This document shows, piece after piece, positions 26,459-34,368 of a stretch of 37,260 bases of DNA. Source of the stretch: DASSWG01 sp041689995 (GTDB taxonomy: Bacteria; Bacteroidota; Bacteroidia; Flavobacteriales; Flavobacteriaceae); assembly GCA_041689995.1 (NCBI GenBank), contig JBDNFD010000001.1:1-37260 (forward strand), written 5' to 3'. A model generated the notes under the pieces. That model did no database searches and was not told where the DNA came from. It saw only the letters and a list, made by a program, of their open reading frames with translations. Made by a program: the position numbers and the translations under genes. The first letter of the stretch is position 1. The number at the start of each line of letters is the position of its first letter.

Positions 26459-27304
26459 ATGAAAATTAAAAACTATGCAGGCATTCCTGATAAATATGCC
26501 CGATTGGAAGACGCAAAAGTTGTGCTAATCCCTGTCCCGTATGACGGTACGAGCACCTGGCAGAAAGGTGCCGACAAAGGACCCGAAGCATTTCTGAATG
26601 CTTCAGAAAACATGGAATTGTTCGATATCGAAACGCGGACTGAGGTGTATAAAAGAGGAATTTATTTGGCTCCGGCGATCACCGAAAATTCATCACCTGA
26701 AAAAATGGTGGATTCCGTCCATAAAATCACCAAAAATTACATCAAGCAAGAGAAATTTGTAACAATTTTTGGAGGCGAACATTCCGTTTCCATCGGCACT
26801 GTTCGTGCTTTTAACGAAATGTTCGAGGATTTGACGGTGGTTCAAATAGACGCACATGCCGATTTAAGAAAAACCTACGAAGGTTCCACATGCAACCACG
26901 CCTGCGCGCTTTATGAAGCCAGTAAAAACACCAATTTGGTTCAAGTGGGAATTCGTTCCATGGACGTGGAAGAGTTGGATGAAATGGATGAAAATCGCGT
27001 GTATTTTGCCCATGATTTGTATGAAGATTGGATGGATGACGCGATTGGTCAAATGACACCCAATGTATTTATTACCATTGATTTAGATGCCTTCGACCCT
27101 TCCATTCTTCCATCAACCGGAACACCGGAACCGGGCGGATTGTTTTGGTACGAAACTTTGGATTTTTTGAAAATGATTTTTGAAAATAAAAACGTGGTTG
27201 GTTTCGATATTATGGAACTTTGCCCAAACCCGAATGAAAAATCTTCTGATTTCTTGGCCGCCAAATTATATTATAAAATGTTGGCGTATAAGTTCAAGCA
27301 GTGA
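26459..27304 (+). CDS. speB: Agmatinase
   Basis: The 281-residue protein is a ureohydrolase that would split agmatine into putrescine and urea. The binuclear manganese ligands are all visible: H108 in GGEHSVS, D131, H133 and D135 in DAHADLR, and D208 and D210 in TIDLDAFDPS. The second half includes ELCPNPNEKSSDFLAAKL, typical of agmatinases. The protein is slightly short but complete. It continues the polyamine route of the decarboxylase at 23906-25300 and precedes the DHS-like gene. No adjacent arginine catabolism genes suggest arginase instead. A heptamer repeat begins just behind its stop codon. Confidence 0.93.
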   Translation: MKIKNYAGIPDKYARLEDAKVVLIPVPYDGTSTWQKGADKGPEAFLNASENMELFDIETRTEVYKRGIYLAPAITENSSPEKMVDSVHKITKNYIKQEKFVTIFGGEHSVSIGTVRAFNEMFEDLTVVQIDAHADLRKTYEGSTCNHACALYEASKNTNLVQVGIRSMDVEELDEMDENRVYFAHDLYEDWMDDAIGQMTPNVFITIDLDAFDPSILPSTGTPEPGGLFWYETLDFLKMIFENKNVVGFDIMELCPNPNEKSSDFLAAKLYYKMLAYKFKQ

Positions 27305-27311
27305 GCAATTT

Positions 27312-27357
27312 CAGTGTTCAGTGTTCAGTGTTCAGTGTTCAGTGTTCAGTGTTCAGT
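27312..27357. repeat. CAGTGTT heptamer tandem repeat after speB
   Basis: About 6.5 exact copies of the 7-base unit CAGTGTT start seven bases after the speB stop codon. Degenerate units follow (AAGCAGT, ATGCAGT). This is the most regular of the stop-adjacent repeats. Being exact, it should vary in copy number between strains. Confidence 0.9.
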
Positions 27358-27411
27358 AAGCAGTATGCAGTTTCCCAATACTCACATCTAAAATCTCAAT
27401 ACTAAAAAAAA

Positions 27412-28380
27412 ATGAAAGGAGCAATTTCGGAATTTATCGAAAAGTATTATTTGCATTTTAATGCGGCCACAGTGGTTGATGCAGCAAAAGCATATCAAGC
27501 CCAATTGGACAAAGGCTCCAAAATGTTGGTTTCCATGGCAGGCGCGATGAGTACTGCGGAATTGGGAAAAATTTTTGCTGAAATAATTCGTCAAGACAAG
27601 GTGCAAATTATCTCTTGTACCGGCGCAAATTTAGAAGAAGATATTATGAATTTGGTGGCGCATTCTCACTATAAACGTATTCCCGAATACCGCGATTTGA
27701 CCCCAAAAGATGAATGGGCTTTGCTCGAAAAAGGCCTAAATCGTGTGACGGACACATGCATTCCCGAAGAGGAAGCTTTCCGTCGGTTGCAAAAACATAT
27801 TTTCAAAATATGGAAAGATGCGGAGGATAAAGGTGAGCGCTATTTGCCACACGAATATATGTATAAACTCTTGCTTTCGGGGGTTTTGGAGGAATATTAC
27901 GAAATCGATTTGAAGGATTCATGGATGTATGCCGCGGCTGAAAAAAACCTGCCCATCATCGTTCCGGGATGGGAAGATAGCACGATGGGAAATATTTTTG
28001 CCAGCTATGTCCTGAAGGGCAAATTGAAGGCTTCAACCATGAAATCAGGGATTGAATACATGACTTTTTTGGCCGATTGGTACACGGAAAATTCTAAAAA
28101 TGGAATTGGATTTTTTCAAATTGGTGGAGGGATCGCGGGCGATTTCCCCATCTGTGTCGTTCCGATGTTGTACCAAGATATGGAAAGGCCCGAAACACCA
28201 TTTTGGAGCTATTTCTGCCAAATTTCCGATTCCACCACCAGTTATGGTTCTTATTCCGGAGCGGTTCCCAATGAAAAAATTACTTGGGGAAAACTAGATT
28301 TGGACACGCCGAAATTTATCATTGAAAGTGATGCGACCATCGTGGCTCCGTTGATTTTTGCTTATTTGTTGGGAATGTAA
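27412..28380 (+). CDS. Deoxyhypusine synthase-family protein
   Basis: At 322 residues this is a deoxyhypusine synthase (DHS) homologue. DHS moves an aminobutyl group from spermidine onto a lysine of eIF5A through an enzyme-lysine imine. The catalytic lysine is K294 in SGAVPNEKITWGKL, which matches the WGK motif of the family. NAD-binding glycine-rich segments are SMAGAMSTAE (41-50), SCTGANLEED (68-77) and FQIGGGIAGD (235-244). Bacteria lack eIF5A, and the gene follows speA and speB, so the likely substrates are polyamines such as putrescine or agmatine, perhaps giving homospermidine. That is inference. The repeat and a 60-base spacer separate it from speB. Confidence 0.88.
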   Translation: MKGAISEFIEKYYLHFNAATVVDAAKAYQAQLDKGSKMLVSMAGAMSTAELGKIFAEIIRQDKVQIISCTGANLEEDIMNLVAHSHYKRIPEYRDLTPKDEWALLEKGLNRVTDTCIPEEEAFRRLQKHIFKIWKDAEDKGERYLPHEYMYKLLLSGVLEEYYEIDLKDSWMYAAAEKNLPIIVPGWEDSTMGNIFASYVLKGKLKASTMKSGIEYMTFLADWYTENSKNGIGFFQIGGGIAGDFPICVVPMLYQDMERPETPFWSYFCQISDSTTSYGSYSGAVPNEKITWGKLDLDTPKFIIESDATIVAPLIFAYLLGM

Positions 28381-28426
28381 TTTTCCTTAGTTTTTACCAC
28401 AGAAAAAATCAAAATCAAAAAAACAC

Positions 28427-28987
28427 ATGCTTTTAGCGGAAATAATCGAGAAAAGAAGAGCCGTTTTTCCCGATCAATACAACGACCGGCCAATTGAAAA
28501 AGAAATTTTACACGAAATCTTGTCCGCAGCAAATTGGGCACCTACACATAAAAGGACTGAGCCTTGGCGCTTTAAAGTGATGCTTGGGGAAAGTAAATTC
28601 GCTTTAGGGAAATTTTTGGCCGAAAAATACAAGGAAACAACACCAAAATCTTCCGAATTTAAATGTGGCAAAATTGAAAGGAAATTCAGGAAATCAGCTT
28701 GTGTTATTGCTATTTGTTGTCAATTTGATCCAAAGAAAAGTCTTCCGGAATGGGAAGAAATCGCCGCAACAGCAATGGCCGTTCAAAATATGTGGTTGGT
28801 ATGCACGGAATTGGGAATTGGAAGTTATTGGAGCACTCCCGAAACAATGAAATTTTTTGGGGAATTTGCACAACTTTCTGAAGGCGAAAAATGTCTCGGC
28901 TTTTTCTATATGGGATATTTCGACGAATCCATGCCCGAAGGAAAAAGAAATTCTTCCATAGAAGAAAAAACGGAATGGATTGGGTAA
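28427..28987 (+). CDS. Nitroreductase family protein (YdjA-like)
   Basis: This 186-residue flavoprotein belongs to the small nitroreductases of the YdjA type, FMN-dependent oxidoreductases using NAD(P)H. The N-terminus IIEKRRAVFPDQYNDRPIEK carries the FMN-phosphate-binding Arg pair, SAANWAPTHKRTEPWRFKV follows, and AATAMAVQNMWLVCTELGIGSYW is the conserved central helix. GFFYMGYF ends the core. The natural substrate is not known for this group. It lies 46 bases after the DHS-like gene and may be transcribed with it, though no functional link is evident. The gene ends at 28987 and is followed by the probable dinD control region. Confidence 0.9.
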   Translation: MLLAEIIEKRRAVFPDQYNDRPIEKEILHEILSAANWAPTHKRTEPWRFKVMLGESKFALGKFLAEKYKETTPKSSEFKCGKIERKFRKSACVIAICCQFDPKKSLPEWEEIAATAMAVQNMWLVCTELGIGSYWSTPETMKFFGEFAQLSEGEKCLGFFYMGYFDESMPEGKRNSSIEEKTEWIG

Positions 28988-28996
28988 TAACCGCAA

Positions 28997-29017
28997 TTTG
29001 TTCAGTCTTTGGACAAA
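28997..29017. promoter_or_regulatory. Candidate operator upstream of dinD
   Basis: TTTGTTCA-N5-TGGACAAA is an inverted repeat with one mismatch in 8-base arms, ending 19 bases before the dinD ATG. A near -7 element, TAATTTTA, lies at 29025-29032, between it and the start codon. Position and symmetry suit a repressor site. No LexA gene or second copy is in the window, so SOS control is only a suggestion. Confidence 0.35.
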
Positions 29018-29036
29018 AAAGATGTAATTTTATAAA

Positions 29037-29873
29037 ATGAAGTCAAATTTAATAAAATCACTCACGGATAATTTTGAGTCTAATTCCCATAAAACGGAAG
29101 AAGGCGTGGAATTTTGGTTAGCGAGGGACTTGCAGCATTTATTGGATTATAGCAAATGGGACAACTTTCAAAGTGTTATTTCTAAAGCAAAAACTGCTTG
29201 TGAAATGTCAGGGGAAGATATTTTTAATCATTTTGCCGATGTCGGGAAAACGATACAAATGCCTAAAGGAGCAGAAAAGGAAATACCTGATATAATGCTG
29301 ACAAGGTTTGCTTGTTATTTAATTGCTCAAAATGGAGATACAAGGAAGAAAAAAATTTCATTTGCTCAAAGATATTTTGCTATTCAAACAAGAAAAGCTG
29401 AAATAATAGAGCAAGAAATGCTTGAATATGAACGTGTTCAAGCGAGGGAAAAACTAAAAAAAACTGAAAAAGAACTTTCTCAAGTTATATTTGAACAGAC
29501 CGGTGGTAACCAAAATTTTGCATTAATTAGAAGTAAAGGAGATGCCGCTCTTTTCGGACGCACTACAAAACAAATGAAAGAAAAGTGGAATGTAAAAAAC
29601 AAACCATTAGCTGATTTTATGCCAACTATTCTTTTAAAAGCAAAAGATTTTGCAACAGAAATAACAATATTTAATGCTAAAGAAAAAAGGATGAGTACGG
29701 AGAATGCTGTATCACGTGAACACATTATAAATAATTCCACCGTAAGAAAAACCTTGCTTTCTCGAGGAATTGTTCCTGAAAACCTTAAACCTGAAGTGGA
29801 CGTATATAAAGTTAGTAGAAAGCTAAACAGCGATGAAAAGAAAATTTTGAAAAATCCAGATAAATTAAAATGA
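29037..29873 (+). CDS. dinD: DNA damage-inducible protein D (DinD)
   Basis: The 278-residue protein matches DinD, which in E. coli is induced by DNA damage and inhibits RecA filament activities. The N-terminal BRO-N-like part includes GVEFWLARDLQHLLDYSKWD (about 23-42). SGEDIFNHFADVGKTI, the long helix around ARFACYLIAQNGDTRKK-like sequence, and FAQRYFAIQTRKAEIIEQE follow in family order. The second half carries SKGDAALFGRTTKQMKEKW. The protein is complete. It has no functional partner nearby and stands between a nitroreductase gene and an outer-membrane gene, so it is probably an accessory gain. The palindrome upstream may mediate damage control. The -7-like element is only five bases before the ATG, which would make a nearly leaderless transcript. 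Confidence 0.88.
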   Translation: MKSNLIKSLTDNFESNSHKTEEGVEFWLARDLQHLLDYSKWDNFQSVISKAKTACEMSGEDIFNHFADVGKTIQMPKGAEKEIPDIMLTRFACYLIAQNGDTRKKKISFAQRYFAIQTRKAEIIEQEMLEYERVQAREKLKKTEKELSQVIFEQTGGNQNFALIRSKGDAALFGRTTKQMKEKWNVKNKPLADFMPTILLKAKDFATEITIFNAKEKRMSTENAVSREHIINNSTVRKTLLSRGIVPENLKPEVDVYKVSRKLNSDEKKILKNPDKLK

Positions 29874-29951
29874 AACCTATCACAACCACGGCCATGAAAA
29901 AACGGGAAATTATTAAAGTCTAAATACTTGGCGCAACAATTTTTCACCCCA

Positions 29952-32900
29952 TTAAAAATAAGCCCGCAACTGTACGCTTCCCGTATGAATGGTTTTGGAA
30001 TTTTCACTTTTTCTTCCATAATAAGTAAAGTTCAAATCCAAAAATTCAGTTAGTTTTTTTTGTGCTAAAAACGACCATGTATAATTTTTTTCCGGTTGTA
30101 ATCCTTGTAACATCTGATAGGCCGTGGGCGAAAACGGATCGCCTTTAAAATCGTTTAAAATATAGTTGAATTCAGCATTGATGGAATATTTTTGACCGTT
30201 TGTTAAGAAACAAGAAAGCCCCATTTTTTGTTGCGATAGAGTTTCTTTGTCTCCCAATTCATTTTCTTGGTTTCCAAATCGGTAAAAAGCGTTCAATTGT
30301 GCGCGGTCCGAAAATAAATAGGAAATCTTTGGATTCAGGGAATAGCCTTCGATGCGGTAATTTCGCGCTGGAAAATTTTCGGAAAAGCTTTCGCTTCGAT
30401 CCAATTGATTTTTCAAATTGAACAACCAACTTTCCTTCAAATTGTGGGTGAATTCCACTTGATGACTTTTAAGGATATTTTCTTGCAAACCCGTGGAAAG
30501 CAGGTTTTTGGCGTTGCTAGAAATAAAAGTGTACGAAGAAGTGAAATGTTGTTTTCCACGGTTAAGAAACAAAGTGGTGGTGAAATGGGAATTTAATGCC
30601 AATTCATTTTCCTCGGAAGAATTGAACGGATTAATATTGAAATTGTTCCCTTCCCGCTTTATTTTCCGATCGATCAAATAGGAAGTTTGGTTGTAAAAAT
30701 GACCAAGAAATTTTTTGAAATTTTCTTCCGTGCTCCAATCCGCAAAATTCAGTGTCACGATTTGGCTGAACTTGTTTTGATGCGTTTTTATAAAAATTTG
30801 ATTGGGAAGAAAAACCCTTACAAACGTGGCCTGATCTGGAAAAGGCGCAATTTCGAATTCTTCCAGTTCTTGTATCCCATTTCCGTTGTAATCGATCCAA
30901 GTATATTGGCCTTGTCCCGGATCTACTTCAATATAGGTAAATTCTTGCTGGGGCAAGGTGCCGCTTTTTGTTTCATAGGTGGTGTTCAACATCAAAATCC
31001 TATCGAACAGGAATTGGTTGTAGAGCAACCGGGAATTTAGCGCGCGGATTTTTTCGTCCTGCACGTTACTTTCTAAAGTTCTATAATTGACGAAAACGGA
31101 TAAATTGGCATTTTCGGAGCGCAAAACCTGCGATTTCAAATAATAATCATTGGAATGGCTAACTTGCTCTAATTTGTTGTTCCAAAGGCTGTCATTTACG
31201 CGATGGCGATAACCAACTTGCGCAAAAACCGACGTGCTATCACCAATTCCGGTAAAGGTTTCATAGCTCTTAAAAGCTTGGCTCGCGCCAGTAAATTTGT
31301 TAGTTTCATTCAGAATTTGTTCGTTTTTTTCCATGGAAAACTTGCCGCCAACCCAAGCACTTTTAAAACTGTAAATTGCCTTGGTATAAAATCGTAAAAA
31401 ATCTGAATCGATCGTTTCTGCGTGACTGCTCAAAAGGCTTGCATTTGTTGAAATTTGAAGACTATCAAGACGTAGATTTACTTCCAAAACATGCCGTGAA
31501 CCGCTAAAGTTTTTGGAATAATCCAGTTGTTGAAATCGATAGCTGGCAATTCCTTTTTCCGTGGAAAAGAACTCGAATCCAGTATCGAGAAAACTTTGAT
31601 TTCCAATGGAATTTGTCAAATTCCAGTCGCGGGAGAATTCAACATCATAAATTGGTTCCACACTTTTGAAGTTATTCTGAATGTAATTCAAATTAGCAAA
31701 AGCATTCAGTTTCCAATCCTTTTTTTTCACCAAGGTTTGAGTGAATTGCAACCTTCCCGCAAATCCATCATTATTGGAGTCATCTAAATTGGAAAACAAA
31801 TTCAAATCGTTTTTGCTGCCCGCAAATTCAAATCCTATATTGGTTTTTTCGGAAGGCTGATAATTTCCATGAACCACGGCCAGCTGTAATTTTGTCGGTG
31901 CGAAAAGCTGGATGATCGGCGCATAACTCCCTTGGGAAATCCCATTTACTGGCGCGACATATTCATAAATCCGAGTAATGGCCGAAGCATTCGTCAGCAC
32001 ATAATCGCCTTGGTTTTCACCAACCAAACTAAATCGGACTTGGTACAAATTGGCTTCCGGATCGGCAGAATACACAAAAATTTCATTCCCGTTCTGAACC
32101 TGTTTTTCATATAGAACTTTGTTTTCATCAAAAGTGTCCGGGATCGCACTTTGTGCCACCATTTCGTCCGTAGCATCTCCGGCAGCTTGTAAAACCTTGA
32201 CTTGTTCCTCGTTTAGATTTTGTTGCAGAGGCTGGTTTTTCAAATCATTTTCGGAATAAACAAAAGCACCGATTTTTAATTTTTCACTTTGAAAATCACC
32301 GCCACCGGTAGCAACCAGTCGCGCATAATTTCGGTCGCTATATTGATATTCCACCACGATGCGCATTTCGGAAGTAATTGGATAAGTCGCGTTGAAAATA
32401 ATTTCCCCCGCGTTATAATCAATGATATAATCTTTGCCTTCTCCACGTTCCAAACGAACGCCGTTCACGAAGACCCGCTCGCTTCCGGCAACGATCAATA
32501 CGAACAGCTCCCCATTTGGTCCGGTGAGTTTATAGGGACCTTGGTTTCCTTCCTGCCCGGGAAATTCACTTTTCGCAAAAACCCCACGCACTAAAGCGCC
32601 CGCCGCAAAAAGATGCACTGGATTTTCGTCTGGATTCAGCGTTCCTCCCAAGGAAAGTCCCTGCACTTTTTTGGTGAAAGAGGCGAAATAGGAATTGTCT
32701 TGAACCAAATCCACATCACCGGCACGAATATTCCAATGTTCCCCGTATAATTCAATAAAAACCTGATCAAATTCATCCAAATTCTGAGAATAACCGGTTT
32801 GCTGAATGGGAATGTTTGAATCTTGGATTGATGAGCGCAAATTGACGCCCTCGCTGATTTTTCCAGAAATCTGCAGATCGAGTTCAGAATCTAAAACGGT

Positions 32901-33359
32901 ATTCTGATTATTGCCCGTGGTTATTCCTCTGGAAATACTTCCGTTGGTGTTCAATCCTTCAAACGGCGTGAAATCGCGCACTTCTTTTTGCCGGCTCAAT
33001 TGGTAAAGTTTGTTCAGGTTTCTGGTGTCTTCCACAATAATTTCTTTGTTGAACTGCCGATATTTTCTGGTTAAAAATTCTGGAAAAGGCAAATAATTAA
33101 CTTGAAGACTGTCGTGGGTTTTCAGAAGCTTTTCTTTTAGAAACAACTGGGAGGTCGCATAATCCACTGAATAAAAACTCGTGTCAATGTTTTGTCCCGC
33201 TAAGGTTTTAAGTTGAAAAAAAGCTGAATTGATGCTCACGGAATCGATTTGAATCGTATCGCGCACGGCAACCTTTTTTATGCGCAGATTGGTGGGTTCC
33301 ACTTGTGCAAAAATAGCCAGTGGCAAAAGAAAGAAACCAAATAGGAAAAATGTTCGCAT
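29952..33359 (-). CDS. Large outer-membrane beta-barrel protein of unknown function
   Basis: From M at 33359 the protein has 1135 residues. It starts with a signal peptide (FFLFGFFLLPLAIFA, cleaved before QVEPTN). An extracellular or periplasmic beta-rich section follows. Its segment SISRGITTGNNQNTVLDSEL and the later DSNIPIQQTGYSQNLDEFDQ resemble part of SprA-type outer-membrane proteins of Bacteroidota. The rest alternates amphipathic strands and ends with an aromatic residue (SVQLRAYF), as a barrel would. The frame is open to 33410, but the signal peptide fixes the start at 33359. No gliding or type IX genes are adjacent. The size and pattern suit a barrel involved in export or surface structure, but its function is not known to me. 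Confidence 0.75.
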   Translation of the reverse strand: MRTFFLFGFFLLPLAIFAQVEPTNLRIKKVAVRDTIQIDSVSINSAFFQLKTLAGQNIDTSFYSVDYATSQLFLKEKLLKTHDSLQVNYLPFPEFLTRKYRQFNKEIIVEDTRNLNKLYQLSRQKEVRDFTPFEGLNTNGSISRGITTGNNQNTVLDSELDLQISGKISEGVNLRSSIQDSNIPIQQTGYSQNLDEFDQVFIELYGEHWNIRAGDVDLVQDNSYFASFTKKVQGLSLGGTLNPDENPVHLFAAGALVRGVFAKSEFPGQEGNQGPYKLTGPNGELFVLIVAGSERVFVNGVRLERGEGKDYIIDYNAGEIIFNATYPITSEMRIVVEYQYSDRNYARLVATGGGDFQSEKLKIGAFVYSENDLKNQPLQQNLNEEQVKVLQAAGDATDEMVAQSAIPDTFDENKVLYEKQVQNGNEIFVYSADPEANLYQVRFSLVGENQGDYVLTNASAITRIYEYVAPVNGISQGSYAPIIQLFAPTKLQLAVVHGNYQPSEKTNIGFEFAGSKNDLNLFSNLDDSNNDGFAGRLQFTQTLVKKKDWKLNAFANLNYIQNNFKSVEPIYDVEFSRDWNLTNSIGNQSFLDTGFEFFSTEKGIASYRFQQLDYSKNFSGSRHVLEVNLRLDSLQISTNASLLSSHAETIDSDFLRFYTKAIYSFKSAWVGGKFSMEKNEQILNETNKFTGASQAFKSYETFTGIGDSTSVFAQVGYRHRVNDSLWNNKLEQVSHSNDYYLKSQVLRSENANLSVFVNYRTLESNVQDEKIRALNSRLLYNQFLFDRILMLNTTYETKSGTLPQQEFTYIEVDPGQGQYTWIDYNGNGIQELEEFEIAPFPDQATFVRVFLPNQIFIKTHQNKFSQIVTLNFADWSTEENFKKFLGHFYNQTSYLIDRKIKREGNNFNINPFNSSEENELALNSHFTTTLFLNRGKQHFTSSYTFISSNAKNLLSTGLQENILKSHQVEFTHNLKESWLFNLKNQLDRSESFSENFPARNYRIEGYSLNPKISYLFSDRAQLNAFYRFGNQENELGDKETLSQQKMGLSCFLTNGQKYSINAEFNYILNDFKGDPFSPTAYQMLQGLQPEKNYTWSFLAQKKLTEFLDLNFTYYGRKSENSKTIHTGSVQLRAYF

Positions 33360-33488
33360 CATTGGTAAAACTAAAGCATTTCCATAATATTTCACAACGC
33401 CGAAAATCAATTGACTTTCGGTTCGATTTCGTTAAGAATTCATTTTGAGGAATTCACAAATTTGGAGCGGAAATTGGTCCAAACCTTC

Positions 33489-33496
33489 TATTTTTG
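33489..33496 (+). promoter_or_regulatory. -7 promoter element for exonuclease III
   Basis: TATTTTTG is an exact TAnnTTTG match ending 15 bases before the ATG at 33512. It overlaps the alternative TTG start at 33494, which therefore cannot be used from this promoter. Confidence 0.5.
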
Positions 33497-33511
33497 TGGC
33501 AAAACGAAAAA

Positions 33512-34276
33512 ATGATCATCATTTCTTATAATGTCAATGGAATTCGGGCGGCACTTCGTAATGGTTTGTTGGAATGGCTTTCTCAGGCAAACCCCGATGT
33601 ACTTTGCCTTCAGGAAATAAAAGCAAATCCAGATCAGTTTGACGAAACAGTTTTTCACGAAGCCGGATATTCCTATTGCCATTGGTTTCCCGCACAAAAA
33701 AAAGGATATAGCGGAGTTGCCATCATTAGCAAAATTCCGCCGGAAAATGTAGAATATGGAACCGGAATCGATTATATGGATTTTGAAGGTCGCACGTTGC
33801 GTGCCGATTTTGCTGATGTTTCGGTGATGAGCCTTTATTTGCCTTCCGGGACAAATATTAATCGGTTGGAGCATAAACTGAAATTTATGGCTGATTTTCA
33901 ATCGTATATAGATACCTTGAAAAATGAAATTCCGAACTTGGTTATTTGTGGCGATTACAATATATGCCACGAAGCCATTGATATTCACGATCCTATTCGA
34001 TTGAAGAACGTTTCTGGGTTTTTACCGGTAGAACGCGAATGGATACGCGGTTTTATGGATTCTGGTTTTACGGATTCATTTCGATATTTGAATAAAGACA
34101 GACAAGAATATAGTTGGTGGAGCTATCGCGCCAATGCCCGGGCAAACAACAAAGGTTGGCGCTTGGATTATCATTTGGTGGCGGAACCATTGCGGAAAAA
34201 AATATCTAGGGCAATCATTTTGCCAGAAGCTAAACACAGTGATCATTGTCCGGTTTTGTTGGAAATTAATTCGTGA
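33512..34276 (+). CDS. xth: Exodeoxyribonuclease III / AP endonuclease
   Basis: The 254-residue protein is an Exo III-type AP endonuclease, which nicks at abasic sites and degrades one strand of duplex DNA during base excision repair. Metal and catalytic residues are visible: N7 in ISYNVNGIR, E35 in CLQEIKANP, GDYNICHEAI with Asp and Asn, and SDHCPV with the catalytic His near the end. YLPSGT carries the conserved Tyr region. Length matches the family. The frame is open to TTG 33494, but that lies in the promoter, so ATG 33512 (MIIISYNVNG) is chosen. It is divergent from the outer-membrane gene. Confidence 0.95.
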   Translation: MIIISYNVNGIRAALRNGLLEWLSQANPDVLCLQEIKANPDQFDETVFHEAGYSYCHWFPAQKKGYSGVAIISKIPPENVEYGTGIDYMDFEGRTLRADFADVSVMSLYLPSGTNINRLEHKLKFMADFQSYIDTLKNEIPNLVICGDYNICHEAIDIHDPIRLKNVSGFLPVEREWIRGFMDSGFTDSFRYLNKDRQEYSWWSYRANARANNKGWRLDYHLVAEPLRKKISRAIILPEAKHSDHCPVLLEINS

Positions 34277-34368
34277 AATTTGAATTATTCGATGAATACA
34301 CAGATATTTTAGTCAAATTTTTTTCGAACTAAAAATTGGAATAAAATTATTTAGGTTAATTTTAAGCC

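Noticed and set aside
29707..29722. parS-like sequence TGTATCACGTGAACAC inside dinD
   Set aside because: It matches the parS consensus at about 12 of 16 positions, is not palindromic in the outer arms and lies within coding sequence. The two sites around mnmG are perfect, so this is probably chance.
33494..33511. Upstream TTG start for exonuclease III
   Set aside because: The TTG lies inside an exact -7 promoter element, and the ATG at 33512 gives the standard family N-terminus.
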